Position numbers and translations under genes: made by a program | The notes under the pieces: generated by a model | Database searches by the model: none | Told to the model about the DNA's origin: nothing | What the model saw: only the letters and a program-made list of their open reading frames with translations | In this document: in pieces, positions 1 through 12,550 of the stretch | Numbering within the stretch: position 1 is the first letter of the stretch | Layout of the letters: each line of letters begins with the position of its first letter | Origin: Sphagnum compactum | Taxonomy: Eukaryota > Bryophyta > Sphagnopsida > Sphagnales | Direction of reading: 5' to 3' | DNA: 64,000 bases | Assembly: GCA_965153455.1 (NCBI GenBank) | Contig: OZ234498.1 | Location: 11,594,001 to 11,658,000, forward strand

Positions 1-2900
1 CTTCTGTGAAACAGATGTCTCATATTGAGTACAACAAGTCGATTCTTTTGTGTCCCCTTGTTCAATCACCAGGAGCAATATTTGAATTGCCTTCAAAGTT
101 TTGACTGATGTCTGCAGCAGTCTTCTTGCAATTAGTTTTGCTTGCTGGCATTATATTGTTGGGATTCCAGTATAAGGGGATGGAAAATGCAGTTTGCATA
201 TGTTATCTGATGTATGGACTTCAGCAATTGTACAGACAGGGCTGGAATCCTTTTCTGCCGCAATTCCTATCTACTTTGCACTTCTGTTGTGATCTAATTG
301 GCGTACCTGTTGCAATCATTTGTTGGGTTTGAGGGGAAAGAACTCAGAGAGTGACAGCTTTTGTCAATTTCCTTGGGAGTTCTAGGATTGAGCAGAGGAA
401 GTTGCTAGTGTGCACCAATGGTTTTGTCATATGCTGCAATGCTATATTCCTGCATCTGCACCTGCACCAAAGTTTCATCCTTACAATGTCCTATGCATCA
501 TTGAGCTCCTCTCACTTTGTCAAAATACATTAACAAGTGGAGGAGGATGGGACAAGTAGGACACATTGGTGTAGGGTGCAGTGCAGAAACATTGCATTCT
601 AGCTGATCTTTCTCTCTTTTTCTGGAGAATGATTGTGGATACTTCTTGTTCACTTGGAATTGACTGGTGCCCTTTATGTCAACAGCATGTGGATGCATTG
701 GAGGTACTACTACAGGGTCTCTGTGGAAGCCACAGAGAAACTGTGAAGGTTCATGAGATCTGTCTCAAGACAGGCCCAAATTTGGGTAAATTTCCCTGCT
801 CAAACCTCTTATCTGCTGTACATGTGATAGTTTGAACTGAATGTTCTAACAAATTTTGACATTCATAGATTGCAGGTGTTACTAGCCTTTGACACATGGG
901 AAGTGGTTGTATCAATGTTTTTGTGTGGATTGTGATCACAATGTTCTTTGTCAGGGACTGTTCCATCAGAAGTCCACCCTCTTATGTTCGTTAAGCCAAC
1001 CAGAACCTGTTTGGTAATTGTCTTCTTTTGGCATATACAGGCAGCCTCTAGAATACATGCGTGTTAGGCTTCTTGGCAACATAGCCACTTTCTTTCATCT
1101 AATGGTGTGGGGGAGGGGGAGGGCAGGGCACTTTCTTGTCTAGAATTTTGTTCCGGTGTAGTTGCACATCTGAGTTGCTACTGCATATCCAAGAGCATGA
1201 ACTAGTGTGGTGTCTGACTAGAATGCATATGCTTGAATGTCAGATCATAGGTTCCTTACATGTTTGATATCTAGAAACTGTCATGACATTTGAGCATGAC
1301 AGCTATTATGGAGAGGGGTTTTGGTCCAGGAGCGAATGACATGCAGGGGTTGCAGTGAGAGGGGCAGGAGCTGAGCAGTTACCAGCTCTGGTGCAGCCTG
1401 TGCTTCTCACTACAGCATTGTGACTACTAGATAGCCAGAGACTTGCTTTCTGATGTATTGTTCAGACATATATAACTGGTGCGTATAAAGCATGCAGGAT
1501 AGCTGTGAGGATTGGCTGTAAATTTGCAAGTGTTGCCTTTTCCTGTGCTGCCTGCTGCACCTTTCAAAGCCTGGCATTTGTGCAGGGATTGTACCAGCAG
1601 CAGTTACAGCAGTTGCTGCTCTCATCTCAAGAGGTGGTGTAACCAAAGTATTTTAGTTAATCCTCCTTATAAGCCACCATATTAGAATTGGGAGCAGCCT
1701 TCATGAGTTAGCTATCATCCAGTTTTTGGGTTCCTTGCTTGGTTCATAGCTTATTCAAGCTTTGATTGCAAAACATGCAGCAGATTGTCATTTGTGAGCC
1801 TGTCCTTGGATATACAAAGCTGTGACAAAAGGTGAGAAATGGAATTTGACTCCATCCCCTATTCTCTTTCGTAAATAAATGAAGGTACATGGTGGACAAC
1901 ACTGAATGTTCTTTGTACTCAAGGATTGAATGAAGTTGGTGGGACATTAAAATCTGGTTTTGGTTGCACTTCAAGACTCCAATTCTGTCTGGTGCTTTTC
2001 ATTTGGACAAGTTGAGTAAATGAATGGTATCAAAGTCTTGTGGGCAGAATAAATGGGACCAACCAAGAAGGAATGACAGGAGCACAAAAGGCCAGTTGCC
2101 CATCAGAGAACTTGTAAGAAGAAAGAAAAACTCAGACATGTTATCAGTTAATTGTAAGTTCAATAGCTGCAACAGGTTTGAAATCCACAAATGAGAATGT
2201 TCTGGTTTTCAGAGCATGACAAGTACTTGCTAGCCTTAGTAACATTTGAAGTACTTTCCATCCGCACATGGCAACAGCGACTCACATGGGCTTCATCTTC
2301 AAAACCATGCAATTGTGAACAATTTTTTTGGCATGCATGTCAATCACCCAGTTTATGATGGTACCAGAATTGTTCGAAATCATGCCCCATTAGGCTGCTT
2401 CGATTGGGTTGTGGAAAAACTCCCTCCACATTGCACATTACATCTGTGCATGGACCTACAGTAATATATACCTACATCATTAGAAACTGCATATTTCTGT
2501 GGGACCTCAGCTGGCAATTTGTGCTTTCTTCACATGGTGAATTTAACAGACATTTTTCAGTTCTTTTGCAGTTATTTTTCCCCTACATTTTTTAGCAGAT
2601 GATATTTGGAGGGTCCAACTTCCTTCGCTATTCACCTTTTGAATATACGGGACAATCTCGCATATACATCATGTATGTTTCTTCTTCAACTGTCCACACA
2701 ATACCTGAAAGGACATATTTCCAATCTCCTTTGGACAATAGTAGTCAACATGCGATCTTGTGCATTTGATTCTTCCACACAAAATCCTGGTTTGCCAAAA
2801 TTCAGTATCTTATAAAGATGTCTTGGATTGGGTTGAGGGGTGGTGGGGATGTTAAGCCCCACCTATGAACTTTGTTGGTTCACAGCATTGTTTAATTTAA
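1..2900. other. No supported gene; possible transcribed flank
   Basis: Base composition is closer to that of the genic parts of the window than to the AT-rich DNA that follows. The open frames are all short (under about 85 codons) and none shows a recognisable domain or a chain of phased exons. The stretch could be the 3' untranslated or downstream part of a gene lying to the left. An AATAAA-rich run near 2,895-2,910 would fit a polyadenylation region, but nothing confirms transcription. Confidence 0.3.
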
Positions 2901-3249
2901 AATAAATAAATGTATCTCTGCAAATAAGTTCTTGGGTCTTACTTAATGATGGAGTAAGCAAAGTGAAGCATAGAGTTATTAATGTAAGGGCGTAGTAGTA
3001 GAGGGTGTTACCTAGGCCTACCATATTAAGAAATTGAACATGTGCCTAATGTGACCACCAAACATTTTCAAAAAAGAGGAATATTTCTTTCTTCACAAAT
3101 TAAGTATATCATTCCAAAGTCACACAATACACCTAATTTTTCAATTTGATGGATTAATTTCTAACAATCATAATGCAAGCAATGTTTGGCCTACCCCCTC
3201 CAAGAATTGAAGTTTGAAGCCAAATATTTTCTGTAAAAACCCACCCGCA

Positions 3250-3269
3250 CCCCCCCCCCCCCCCCCCCC
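3250..3269. repeat. Poly(C) tract
   Basis: About 20 consecutive C, preceded by CACCCGCA and followed by AAAAAGG. A homopolymer of this length in AT-rich flanking DNA is prone to replication slippage and to assembly length errors. No gene is attached to it. Confidence 0.9.
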
Positions 3270-4330
3270 AAAAAGGTTTTGACCTAGGTGGTACTCACAT
3301 AATTTTTTTCCATGACCACTTCAATGAGGGCAAACTCACCATTGACTAAAATAACTTAAAATGACCTTGACTAAAATGAGCCGACCAATCTATTGAGGGC
3401 CATTTTAGGCACTAGACCAAGACCAATTAACCTGGATAAGAGTGTAAGCCCTTTTTACATCCATTTTACCTTTACTGAAGCCTTGGTTAAAAATTTGGGC
3501 CCCTTTATTCATCCACGTATGAGATTACAATATCAACCATTGGATTCAAAGTTTACACATTCATAAGCATGTGGCAACCAAAATTAAACAAGTGGATGAA
3601 GAGATAGCAATGTCAAATTCAAATCATGCAAGATTAAGTTTTAACAACACAAAAACCAGGGCAAACTATAACAAAAACATGTTGAAACATAAATTTATTT
3701 ACACAACGAGATAACATAAAACATGGCCATGAAATATTTAAGAATAATAATCAAACAAAATTTTATTCAAAACATAGAGTGATTGAAACATCAAACAAAA
3801 GGAATAAGGAAAAAAGTAAAGTTGTACATTGAATTAGTGTTGTACAAACTAAAAGTTATAGGGGATATGAATTTTATTTATACTCATTTGAAAACCTAAC
3901 TCAAAGAATATTCCATCAAAAAAAATGTATGATTCATTGTGGAATGAATATTCTTAAAACATACTATGGATGAAAAAGAATGGTGATAGATAAATTTCAT
4001 CCATTACATAGATAAAATTTTAATGTAAGATTGGATGAAATTCATCCAAAAATGACAAGGTTAAGTAAATTAAAATTTTAAAAATAAAAAGTGGTAAAAA
4101 TTTTAATGTATGTTTATCTTCTACATTAGATTAGGTTACAAGATGTCATATCTAACATTACTTCCCCTTTTAATGGCGATTCACATAAGAAACAACTTTT
4201 GATTTGCTTGGATATTGTTGGTGGAATTCCTACACCTTTTCAAAGGTGTAATCGAATGGTTTTTGGTTGATTCCCATGCATGTTCATTCACATCATAAGA
4301 TCATTTTGATGGACAAGCTATTATAGTTGA

Positions 4331-4564
4331 TTACATGAGATCTTTTAAGTGTAGAATTTCATCCATTTCATTAATTTCTTCACCATTGATTTTAATTGCG
4401 AGATCATTCTGAAATTTTCCATGGATTGTGGATGCATGGTATGGTTCCAAGATAGAAAAATGAAATAAATGGTGGATCTCAGAGGAGTTTGAAAGCCCAA
4501 TGTGGAAGGCCACAATGATTATTGATTTGTTGATGGTGAAAGGACTAAGTCTTTCATGGTCCAA
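4331..4564 (-). pseudogene. Ty3/gypsy integrase C-terminus and chromodomain fragment
   Basis: The 77-codon minus-strand frame reads like the end of a chromovirus integrase. It starts with an ERLSPF-type segment, then a run ending in HHLFHFSILEPYH, which corresponds to the family's HPVFHVSLLKPYH motif. The segment IKINGEEINEMDEIL follows, corresponding to the chromodomain start (usually hydrophobic-x-V-x-x-I-L). The chromodomain in this family is thought to guide integration into heterochromatin. The frame ends soon after the chromodomain start, as expected at the 3' end of pol. Upstream in element sense it breaks into other frames, so this is a remnant and not a gene. Confidence 0.7.
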
Positions 4565-5439
4565 TTTCTTTAAAGGTCATGTTTTCCATGATTAAAAAAA
4601 CACATCCTTGGTGAGACCATGATATATAAAAAACATGATTAAGAAATAAATTAACTATGTTTTAATTAATTATTGATTTGATACAACAAAATGCACTATA
4701 TTTGCCAAGTAATCCACCACCACCAAAATGAAGTTTTAAAATGAATTGGGAGGATGAAGATCCATGATGTGGAGATTAAAACCCACGGCAATGTAGGGAT
4801 TGGTAATTACTAGATTCTAATTCATGTGGGCAATGACACAAATAACATCACATGACCCAACAAACATTTTCACATATTCCAAAATTGTGGCCAATGATAA
4901 TTTTGAAATATTAATTGCATGGTCTTGTTGAATCCAAAATAGACTACAACCAAGGTGTCATGCTTGACTTGGAAATCTTGGAGTTAAACAAGGCCATTGG
5001 GCACATACAAAAGCCCCGTCATATTGATATATCAGTCATTTTAAAAATCAAGCTTATTATAGTCATTTAGAAAATTTTGAATTTGACAGGGTGCTTTAAA
5101 TTAATGACCATGATAACAATAACAAGGAAATCCTTCACCAAATATTTGTGAATGTGGTTGAAAAAGGTTTTGTTCTTGGGATTTACTAGCAATTATTAAA
5201 ACAAATGTATCAACAAACAACCAAGAACTCTTTATCATGAAGTTCATAATTTAACCTCAACAATAAATAACTTACGAAAACACAACTTGACAAGATGAAA
5301 AAGATTTTTTTGGGAAAGCATAGCTCCTAATTAAAAAAACATTTGCCTCCAAAATAAATAGTTAGAAGAGCTACAAAAATAAGAATGGAACTATTATGAA
5401 AACCCATTTCAAATTTGAAAGGCAACTTCAACTTTGAGT

Positions 5440-5990
5440 CACTAGGCAAAAATGTTGATCCTTTTGTCAAATGAGTAAAAGGGGTCAAAACAAATCATAC
5501 ATGTCATTCATGTTCTTTCAAGTGCTTAAAGAAAATGAAGATGTCATCAATGTAACAAACCATGAAATCATTTGAAATTTCATAAATGACATCATTCATT
5601 GGTTGTTGAAAGACAATTCAAGTGCATTTGTAAGTCCAAACAACACCACAATATACTCAAAATGACCATAAATTTTTTGGAATGTTATTTTCCATTTCTT
5701 ACCTTCTTAAATAAACACGATGTTGTAAGCACCACAATAATCTTAGTGTAGACAAGTGTTATGTGGGTATAGGGTTTTTGATATAATCTTTGAATAGGTT
5801 ATTAAGAAAAGTTCAATTTATTTATCCATTAGGTAAAGGCATTTTACCATGCACAAGCAAAATTTTCCATTAGGTAGGATTTGGGTACCCATTATGCCTT
5901 TTTTGGTGGCAAAGAAGAGGCCATGCATTAAAAAGATTTTTCCACTTAATTTATTAAGACAATTTTAAAAGATGAAATCCAATGGGAAAT
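5440..5990 (-). pseudogene. Ty3/gypsy reverse transcriptase remnant
   Basis: The reverse complement of 5,540-5,557 encodes CYIDDI, the catalytic YxDD box of retroelement reverse transcriptase, followed by FIF as in many plant Ty3/gypsy elements. About 70-85 bases earlier in element sense, FGLTNA is readable, corresponding to the conserved PFGLTNAP motif. Before that come remnants of a YGHFEY segment (YGHFEYLVMPFGL in intact relatives). These pieces lie in different frames, with stops between them. Their order and spacing match Ty3/gypsy RT, so orientation and class are secure even though no frame is intact. Confidence 0.7.
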
Positions 5991-6299
5991 TTTTCAAGGT
6001 GTACACAAAATCAAGTTATTTGGAAAATTGTTTCATAATATAACATGATAGTAAGCTTAATTTAAAATTTGGTAATGGTACAAGTTGGTAATCATAACTA
6101 AAAATTGTAGCAAATTCAGAATTTTCAATCACATAGGTGGAACCACAACTTTATGGCACATATTGTTATAATCGCCTCTTGCAAATACAACTATGCAAAC
6201 TATTTTAATGAACTATTTGTAATCATAGATGCAACCATAGAGCTATGACATGAAAGCATGAGAAGCATAATTAAAATTCAACAAATGGTATTTTGATTT

Positions 6300-7940
6300 T
6301 GCAAACTAGAATTTATTCAAAGTTTGTTTAATCTAATCTACCAAGGATGTAAAACAATAATTAAATGATTACAATGTGTTTTTAAAGCCTGGAATCACAC
6401 AATAGAATCCATTAAGCAAAGTTTACTTGCAATATAATCTTTTAGTCCCACAACATGTCTATAATTGGCAAAAATGAAAGTCACCTTCAACAAGATCAAA
6501 TAAATCATAGTTGACACTTAACATTTAGCATCTACACTTGAAAATATGATATAACAAAGTCAAAGAATTTTTTTTTAAACATGCAAGGCCTATTGAATTT
6601 GTAGCATATACTCACACATTTGCCAAACACAATGCACATCATTCACACATCAACATTTGCAAGATCCTCCTACTCAACAAACTCATTCAATTGGTCTTCA
6701 AATTCCTCTTCCATTTTTTTCAATAAATTTGTTTCAATGTCCCCATTGTCATGAAATGATTTAGTTGCAAATCTTTCATAACCCAAGTGTGGGTCATTTG
6801 GCTGGTTCTTGGAAATCAACAAAAGTTGACTAAAATTTTGAAATCCAAGTTAGCATTTGCAAAGCCTTGTATGAATCCTAGCAATGGAGAAGATTCATTT
6901 GGCTTCAATTTGATTGCCTGCAATATTAAAGATTTGATGAGTCTAATATTCAATAGAAGGAAATTAGGCCTTGTTTGTTTCTACCATTTCAATGGATCTT
7001 TACATGATTTTGCAATTGTTTCACTAACAAATAAACACAAAAAATGATGCCCTTAATATTGTGTGGTCAATTGCATGTGTTCAATCAAATAAATAAGAGC
7101 TAACAAAAAAAGAATTGAATTGGGATTGTAGAATCTTACATGTTTGATTATAATAGTTTTTGAAATATTCTTGCACCAAATAGAACCACAGGTGGTAGTT
7201 GTTGGGTAGCAAAATTTGTTGTGAGATTTGCAACAACATGGACTTTTTGATAAATTAATTTCAAAAGGGGATTAGGGTTTTAGAATTGTACTTTGTTGTT
7301 GTAATTGTGCTTTTATATTTGTTAAGGGGGTAGGCTAATTACATTGTTTTGGATGAACAAGGCATTAAGGATAAAGATTGATCATTGGACATTGGAGGTT
7401 TAAATGTTGAGTTCTTGTTTGGTTTTGAATCATGTTGATGGTGACTTGGGGACCACCCAAAAATGGGAGTTCTAGGGAAAGGATTTCATTCTTAAACACA
7501 TAATTTTGGAGTAATGATAGATGTAGGTATTTTGTAACAAAACTACAAACTCTATTTTTGATATACCACATAATTATTTTTCTATTTGATTTCATTTCAA
7601 TAGACCATGGGATTTTTTGTTATAATTCGATTGAAGCTTTCAGTAAAAAAAAGGAAAGTACAGACTTCTACAATGATTTTCACATTCATATTATTGTGTG
7701 AATTCTTTGTAGTATCAAAAATATAAAGAAATGAGGTGTAATTCTGTTTCTGGATTTTTTACATTATATCTTGAAGTATAGATTCTAATTATATGAAATA
7801 ACCATGAATATGGTTTTTTAATGAATTGCAAAGGTAGGTGTGTTTAAAATCAATGTAGGAATTGTGAATGTGTGCATATTGTAATGCAAATTTATTATTA
7901 TAATAAGTGTGGAATAAGTATGCAAGGATTTAATCCACGT
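6300..7940. other. AT-rich stretch without a supported gene
   Basis: Only short frames occur, none with a recognisable domain. The right part (about 7.1-7.94 kb) directly precedes a candidate primer-binding region for the plus-strand Ty3/gypsy element and may be its 5' LTR. I could not match it by eye to a second copy on the right side of that element. Confidence 0.3.
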
Positions 7941-8148
7941 CTACCATTTGGCGACCATCTTTTGGGACATTTTTTCTATATTTTTACAAGGACAAAAGGG
8001 TTTTATACATTTTTTGTTGTTTATACTGTAGATGAAGGTGTTTAGAAGAAGTGGTTTAATTTTAAATTCAAATTTAGAAGGGGTATGTTAGAAACATCAA
8101 AGGTTTAAGCGATCTACAAATTTTGAAAAAGAAGGATTGTGAAACACG

Positions 8149-9266
8149 ATGAATCGGATGGTGACCCAAAATTTACAGCAGCAATTGGATTTGGAGGTAA
8201 ATTGTCAAGTTATTGAACAAGAAATAGAAGACAATTTTGAAAATGGAGAGGAATATGTAGGAATTACAGAAACCCCATATTGGAATCTAATGTTGGATAG
8301 ACGAGTTTTGAAAACAAAAGAAAGACTTGCAGGGCACATGTCGTTTCTACCACAAGAGGTGGTAAGGTGTGAAGTATGGATTGGTGGTTTTCAGAGAAGG
8401 CATAGTTACAAACGACGATCTTCAAGGACAGAGATGTAGTCGAATATTCACCCAAATGAGTGGGTGCAATATACTTCTCAATTGCCATCTGTGGTTCAGA
8501 GTCACAAGGATCAAGATAGAATAGGGACTTCTGTAGTACTTGATCAACTGCTAAAAATCTCAAGTCCAAAATGGGTAACTAGCTGAGGAAGGGATATAAA
8601 GGAGGTATACAATCTAGGTTTTTATACTAGTTTGCATCTCCAAATTATTATGAACCAATGGAAGACGGGGAGGTGGAAGAAAACACCAATATCAATGTGC
8701 TTGAAGAGACTGAAGAAAATTACTTACAATCATCTGAATATGTAGAGGCATAAGCGAATGTCTTGGATGAAGTACCACAGTCATACTCACATCAAGGAAA
8801 TCCAGAATTGGATCAAACAAGGTACACAATCAAAACACATGATCATGAATGTGTGGTTTTGAAGTTAGCCAGATTACTTTCAAAAATCTGTGCATTTTGT
8901 GAGGAAGAAAGACATGTAATCATGGATTGTCTTTTTGTGCCTTTTCACATTAGAACAAATATTGTTAGACATGTGGAGTTACCGAATGTGGCATGAGCAT
9001 TAATGGATCAATCACAGGATCAAAAATCTAGAATTCTTGTAGTCGAGAATAGACTGAGAGGCATGGAGTTGGGAGGTTAATTGGGACCACAAAGTCGACA
9101 AATTCGTCCATCCATTCAATTCAGGAGTAAAGTATTAAAGGTGTATTCACATCCACATTCTGCACCACAAAGGATACTAATGGGTAACCACAAAATGGGG
9201 CATCGTCAAACTCGAATCAACTCAGCTTCACCAAGAATGTCAGAAGTGGCATTTGCTAAAATCTAA
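8149..9266 (+). pseudogene. Retroelement 5' frame with zinc-knuckle remnant
   Basis: Several short plus-strand frames lie end to end here (8,149-8,439, 8,763-8,996, 9,081-9,266), separated by stops and frame changes. The middle one contains CAFCEEERHVIMDC, which fits the CX2CX4HX4C retroviral-type zinc knuckle. The first is acidic (runs of E and D). The position upstream of the gag core suggests either an N-terminal part of gag or a separate leading ORF of the element. Base composition and decay match the rest of the element. Confidence 0.5.
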
Positions 9267-9599
9267 AAACAACCTGCTAGAATAGAGGTTATTTATTCAC
9301 CTAATGTTGTCGTAACAACCATAGGAGTGGAAACAATTGTTGCACCCAACATGAATGTTATCAAAGGTGGAATATTAATTAGATCTGCAACAAATTTGGG
9401 TTGTGGATCGGGTGGAATCTCAGTAAGAAGGAATTTGAGTCAAATTTCAAGACTACTAGCAGCAACTACTAGAGTTGTTGGGACACTTTAGATGGTGTTT
9501 ACTAATACAATAATGACTACTCATGTGAACAAGACTATAGATCGACCACTGATGAGCTCAATGGTTGCTGGAAGGTACAAAAGTATAGATGTTGGAAAT

Positions 9600-10445
9600 C
9601 CAAGAAAAATATATCGAAAACCATATGTTGTAATTGCAAAAATCCTTGATCACAGAAATGGCCATTTTGTTAGGCTAGACAGGGTAGCTTTTAAGTATCT
9701 TAACTTCAAAAAAGATGTTGATCTAAATGTTCATGTCAAAGTGTTCAATTTTGTAGTGAAAGCAAATGTAAAAACTTCTAAAAAATATATAATTAATGCA
9801 TTAGCTATATGCTAAAAGACATAACATCAGATTGGTGCCACAATTACATATCAAAATTTCCTGACTGCACTTTTTCGGAACGTATACATGCTTTTTGCCA
9901 ACATCATTGGAAGATTCAGAATGACAAGCAAATATACATGGAGTTGAAGAACATGAAGCAAGAGGAGATTGAGAGGGTGGAGGTTTACTATGAGAGGATT
10001 TAGAAGTTGGTTCATGGTTTACAAGTACCAACCATAGACAATTTCTTAACTATTGTGTTTTGGGTGAGCTTACAATCATACCTCAAAATTACGACTACAG
10101 GGATGAAGAGGTCAACATTATAACAACATAAGGAGGCAATGATGTTGTGTGAAGGAGGCATGATTACTATTAAAGCAAGGAGTGACTTTCAGTACCATAA
10201 AGTACCAAACAAACAATACCACCAAAAAACACAAAGTAATACAGGGAAGATTGACAAGTATTACACAAATTGTGGAATGAATAATCACAATGTGGAGACA
10301 TGCAGAAAGAAGGAATAGACCATAATGGCAACCATAAAGGCAACACGACTGAATCAAAAACCATAGAAGACATTTTCATATGCATGCCACATCTGTGGTT
10401 TGAATGGACATAAAATGACAGATTGTCTGAAGTTTACTAAGATGT
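9600..10445 (+). pseudogene. Ty3/gypsy gag remnant with two CCHC knuckles
   Basis: The capsid-like part reads through FKYLNFKKDVDLNVHVKVF (about 9,690-9,750), then DWCHNYISKFPDCTF in the shifted frame at 9,809 onwards, then MKQEEIERVEVYYERI. Two CCHC knuckles follow. The one at about 10,258-10,310 (NCGMNNHNVETC) has lost its first cysteine to tyrosine. The one at about 10,376-10,433 (CHICGLNGHKMTDC) is intact. Gag forms the particle and the knuckles bind the element RNA. Several stops and at least one frameshift break the frame, so no Gag protein could be made. Confidence 0.7.
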
Positions 10446-11078
10446 AAAAGATGTTTCATGGGAAATCTATAATAGTAGCAGAAGTTCAACATGTTGTTGA
10501 AATACAAACAATCATTGTAAATGTGAATGTGGTGGATGTTAATGTTACAATAAGAAGTAAAGTAACTAAAGAACAGGTGTTCAAGGATAGAGAACCAAAG
10601 AAAGTAAAGAGCGTTGTCGATTGGGAGAAAGAAGAACAGTTGAAGAAGTCAATGGTGGAGACAATTCAACATTTTTAAAAAACACAGACCAAAATAGAAG
10701 GGCCATCCACATCCATGGAAAGATGGAACACAACATGGTTGGGTATGTTAAATACTACTCTTGTGGAAACACATAATATCAAGAGGCAATGAATTCACAA
10801 GAAAAATTGATTATAGTAGAAGAAATTTTTTTGGACATTAGTAGGCAAATGCTAGAAACAAGTTATATTTTAAACTTGGGACAATTGCTTTAAATAGCTC
10901 CTAAGTCAAAAAGGTATCTTTGGTAGAAGCTAAAACGAAAATTCAAAATCTAAATAGAGCAACCATAGATAAACAAGTTAGTTCTTTAGTACTAAAGGTA
11001 GGAATAATTGTTGTAATAATAGATACTCATATGGTAGTTATCCAAGTACAAATTGGGAAGAATACAATAAAAGATATG

Positions 11079-11510
11079 TTGTTGGATGGAGGTTTTGGAG
11101 TTAATACCATCACAGAATAGTTGAGATTGAGGTTGGGGCTTCCAAAGCTTAAACATGCACCATATAATTTAAGGATGGCAGATCACACAACCACAAAACT
11201 AGTGGGTTTGATTAGAGATCTAAAGATATATGTTCACGACATTCCTTACACAACTACGTATACTATGCTTTAAAATAGTGTGGTAGATTTTAATTATTCC
11301 ATGTTATTGGGGAGACCATGGTTGAGGGATGTTAAAGTGGCAAATGATTAAGGGAGTAACACTATTACCATACAAGGGAATTGGACAATCAAAACAATTA
11401 TAATTACCAAACATTTGGGGGGTGAAGTAAGAAGACCATAAGTGTTACTATGCTATGACTATCAAAATGGTATCATAGATTAAGAAGAAGATATCTTCTT
11501 TACTATAGAG
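11079..11510 (+). pseudogene. Retroelement aspartic protease remnant
   Basis: LLDGGFGVNTI at 11,079-11,105 sits where the protease active site LLDSGAxVNxI is expected, with the serine of DSG replaced by glycine. The downstream reading includes RLGLPKL and, near 11,305-11,330, MLLGRPWL, the usual ILGRPWL motif of Ty3/gypsy proteases. Stops interrupt the frame in several places. The protease would normally cut the Gag-Pol polyprotein. The altered active site and the stops make it non-functional. Confidence 0.6.
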
Positions 11511-12550
11511 CCATAGTTGTTCTCAATAGGAACAATTAGTTTACCTGACACAATTCAATTTGTGACAACCACAAATGTGCAAGTCATGGATGCTAGTGTG
11601 AATATTAGTAACTTAAAGCTAAAATCAAGAGTACATATCATAAAGCAGAAGACAAATGGGTGGTTACAAAGTAGGGTGCTCACTTTTTGCGTTGCAATCT
11701 AGTTTTTTGCAAAGTGGCATGCATTTACATGCTATTAACATGATACAAAAACAATAATTTTCCAAATTTGTGACTAGATTTAAATTGTCAACTTGATGAA
11801 GAAGACATCTATAAAAAAAATTACAACATATATACACCAAATATATAGTAATGGACTTTTGAATTGAAAAATATGGATTGGTTTGTTGTTTGTGCCTTTA
11901 TATATATGCATTTCTATGTATGAATTTTATTTGGGACATATTATAGGGATTAAATATATGATATGTTAAACAAAAAGAACATATGTGCAAAAAAATTGCT
12001 AGAAAAAAATTAACCAAAAAAAAGTTATGGACTTTTGAATGGCCTAAAATGAGCCATATTTTCATAAGTCCATATCATAATCATTTTTTGGTGGATTTCA
12101 ATTCTTATTTCTTTAACATGTACATTAAAAAATTGTTTAGAATGGCTTATTTTCATATGGGTTCATTAACCACCATGTAATTCCCCATTAAATTAATGAT
12201 ATCAAATAAACTATCATTTTAACAATATCGTATAGACTTTGAGGGAGTGGAACATCTGTTAACAATGAGCCACCTTACAGTGCATACACCCAACTGGCAA
12301 CAAATATGAGCTAGAAGTAACTATGGATGATAAGGTGTATCATGAGATGTACTTTAGTCATTAACTAAGGAATGTTGTGGTGGATGAAACTTTAGTAAAA
12401 ATCAAAACACAGGAATTACACATAGCTAAATGGATGTTAACTAAAGACCAATAGTTGATGAGGTTCAACCTAGGAATTGATGCAAAACCACAGCTAATGA
12501 AGATCAATGCACAACTAGAGACAAACAAAATGTTGGAAACGAAATAGCTG

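Larger units (their letters stand above)
4150..6300 (-). mobile_element. Decayed Ty3/gypsy chromovirus relic (minus strand)
   Basis: On the minus strand, reverse transcriptase remnants at about 5,990-5,440 are followed, further downstream in element sense, by an integrase C-terminus plus chromodomain at 4,564-4,331. That is the pol order of chromodomain-bearing Ty3/gypsy elements. The body is broken by frameshifts and stops, and no long frame remains apart from the chromodomain piece. I could not find paired LTRs, so the ends are approximate. The surrounding 2.9-4.1 kb and 6.3-7.1 kb are equally AT-rich and may hold further remnants. The element is certainly defective and old. Confidence 0.7.

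Noticed and set aside
6787-7047. 86-codon plus-strand frame in AT-rich DNA
   Set aside because: No domain, no partners; probably a chance frame or a transposon remnant.
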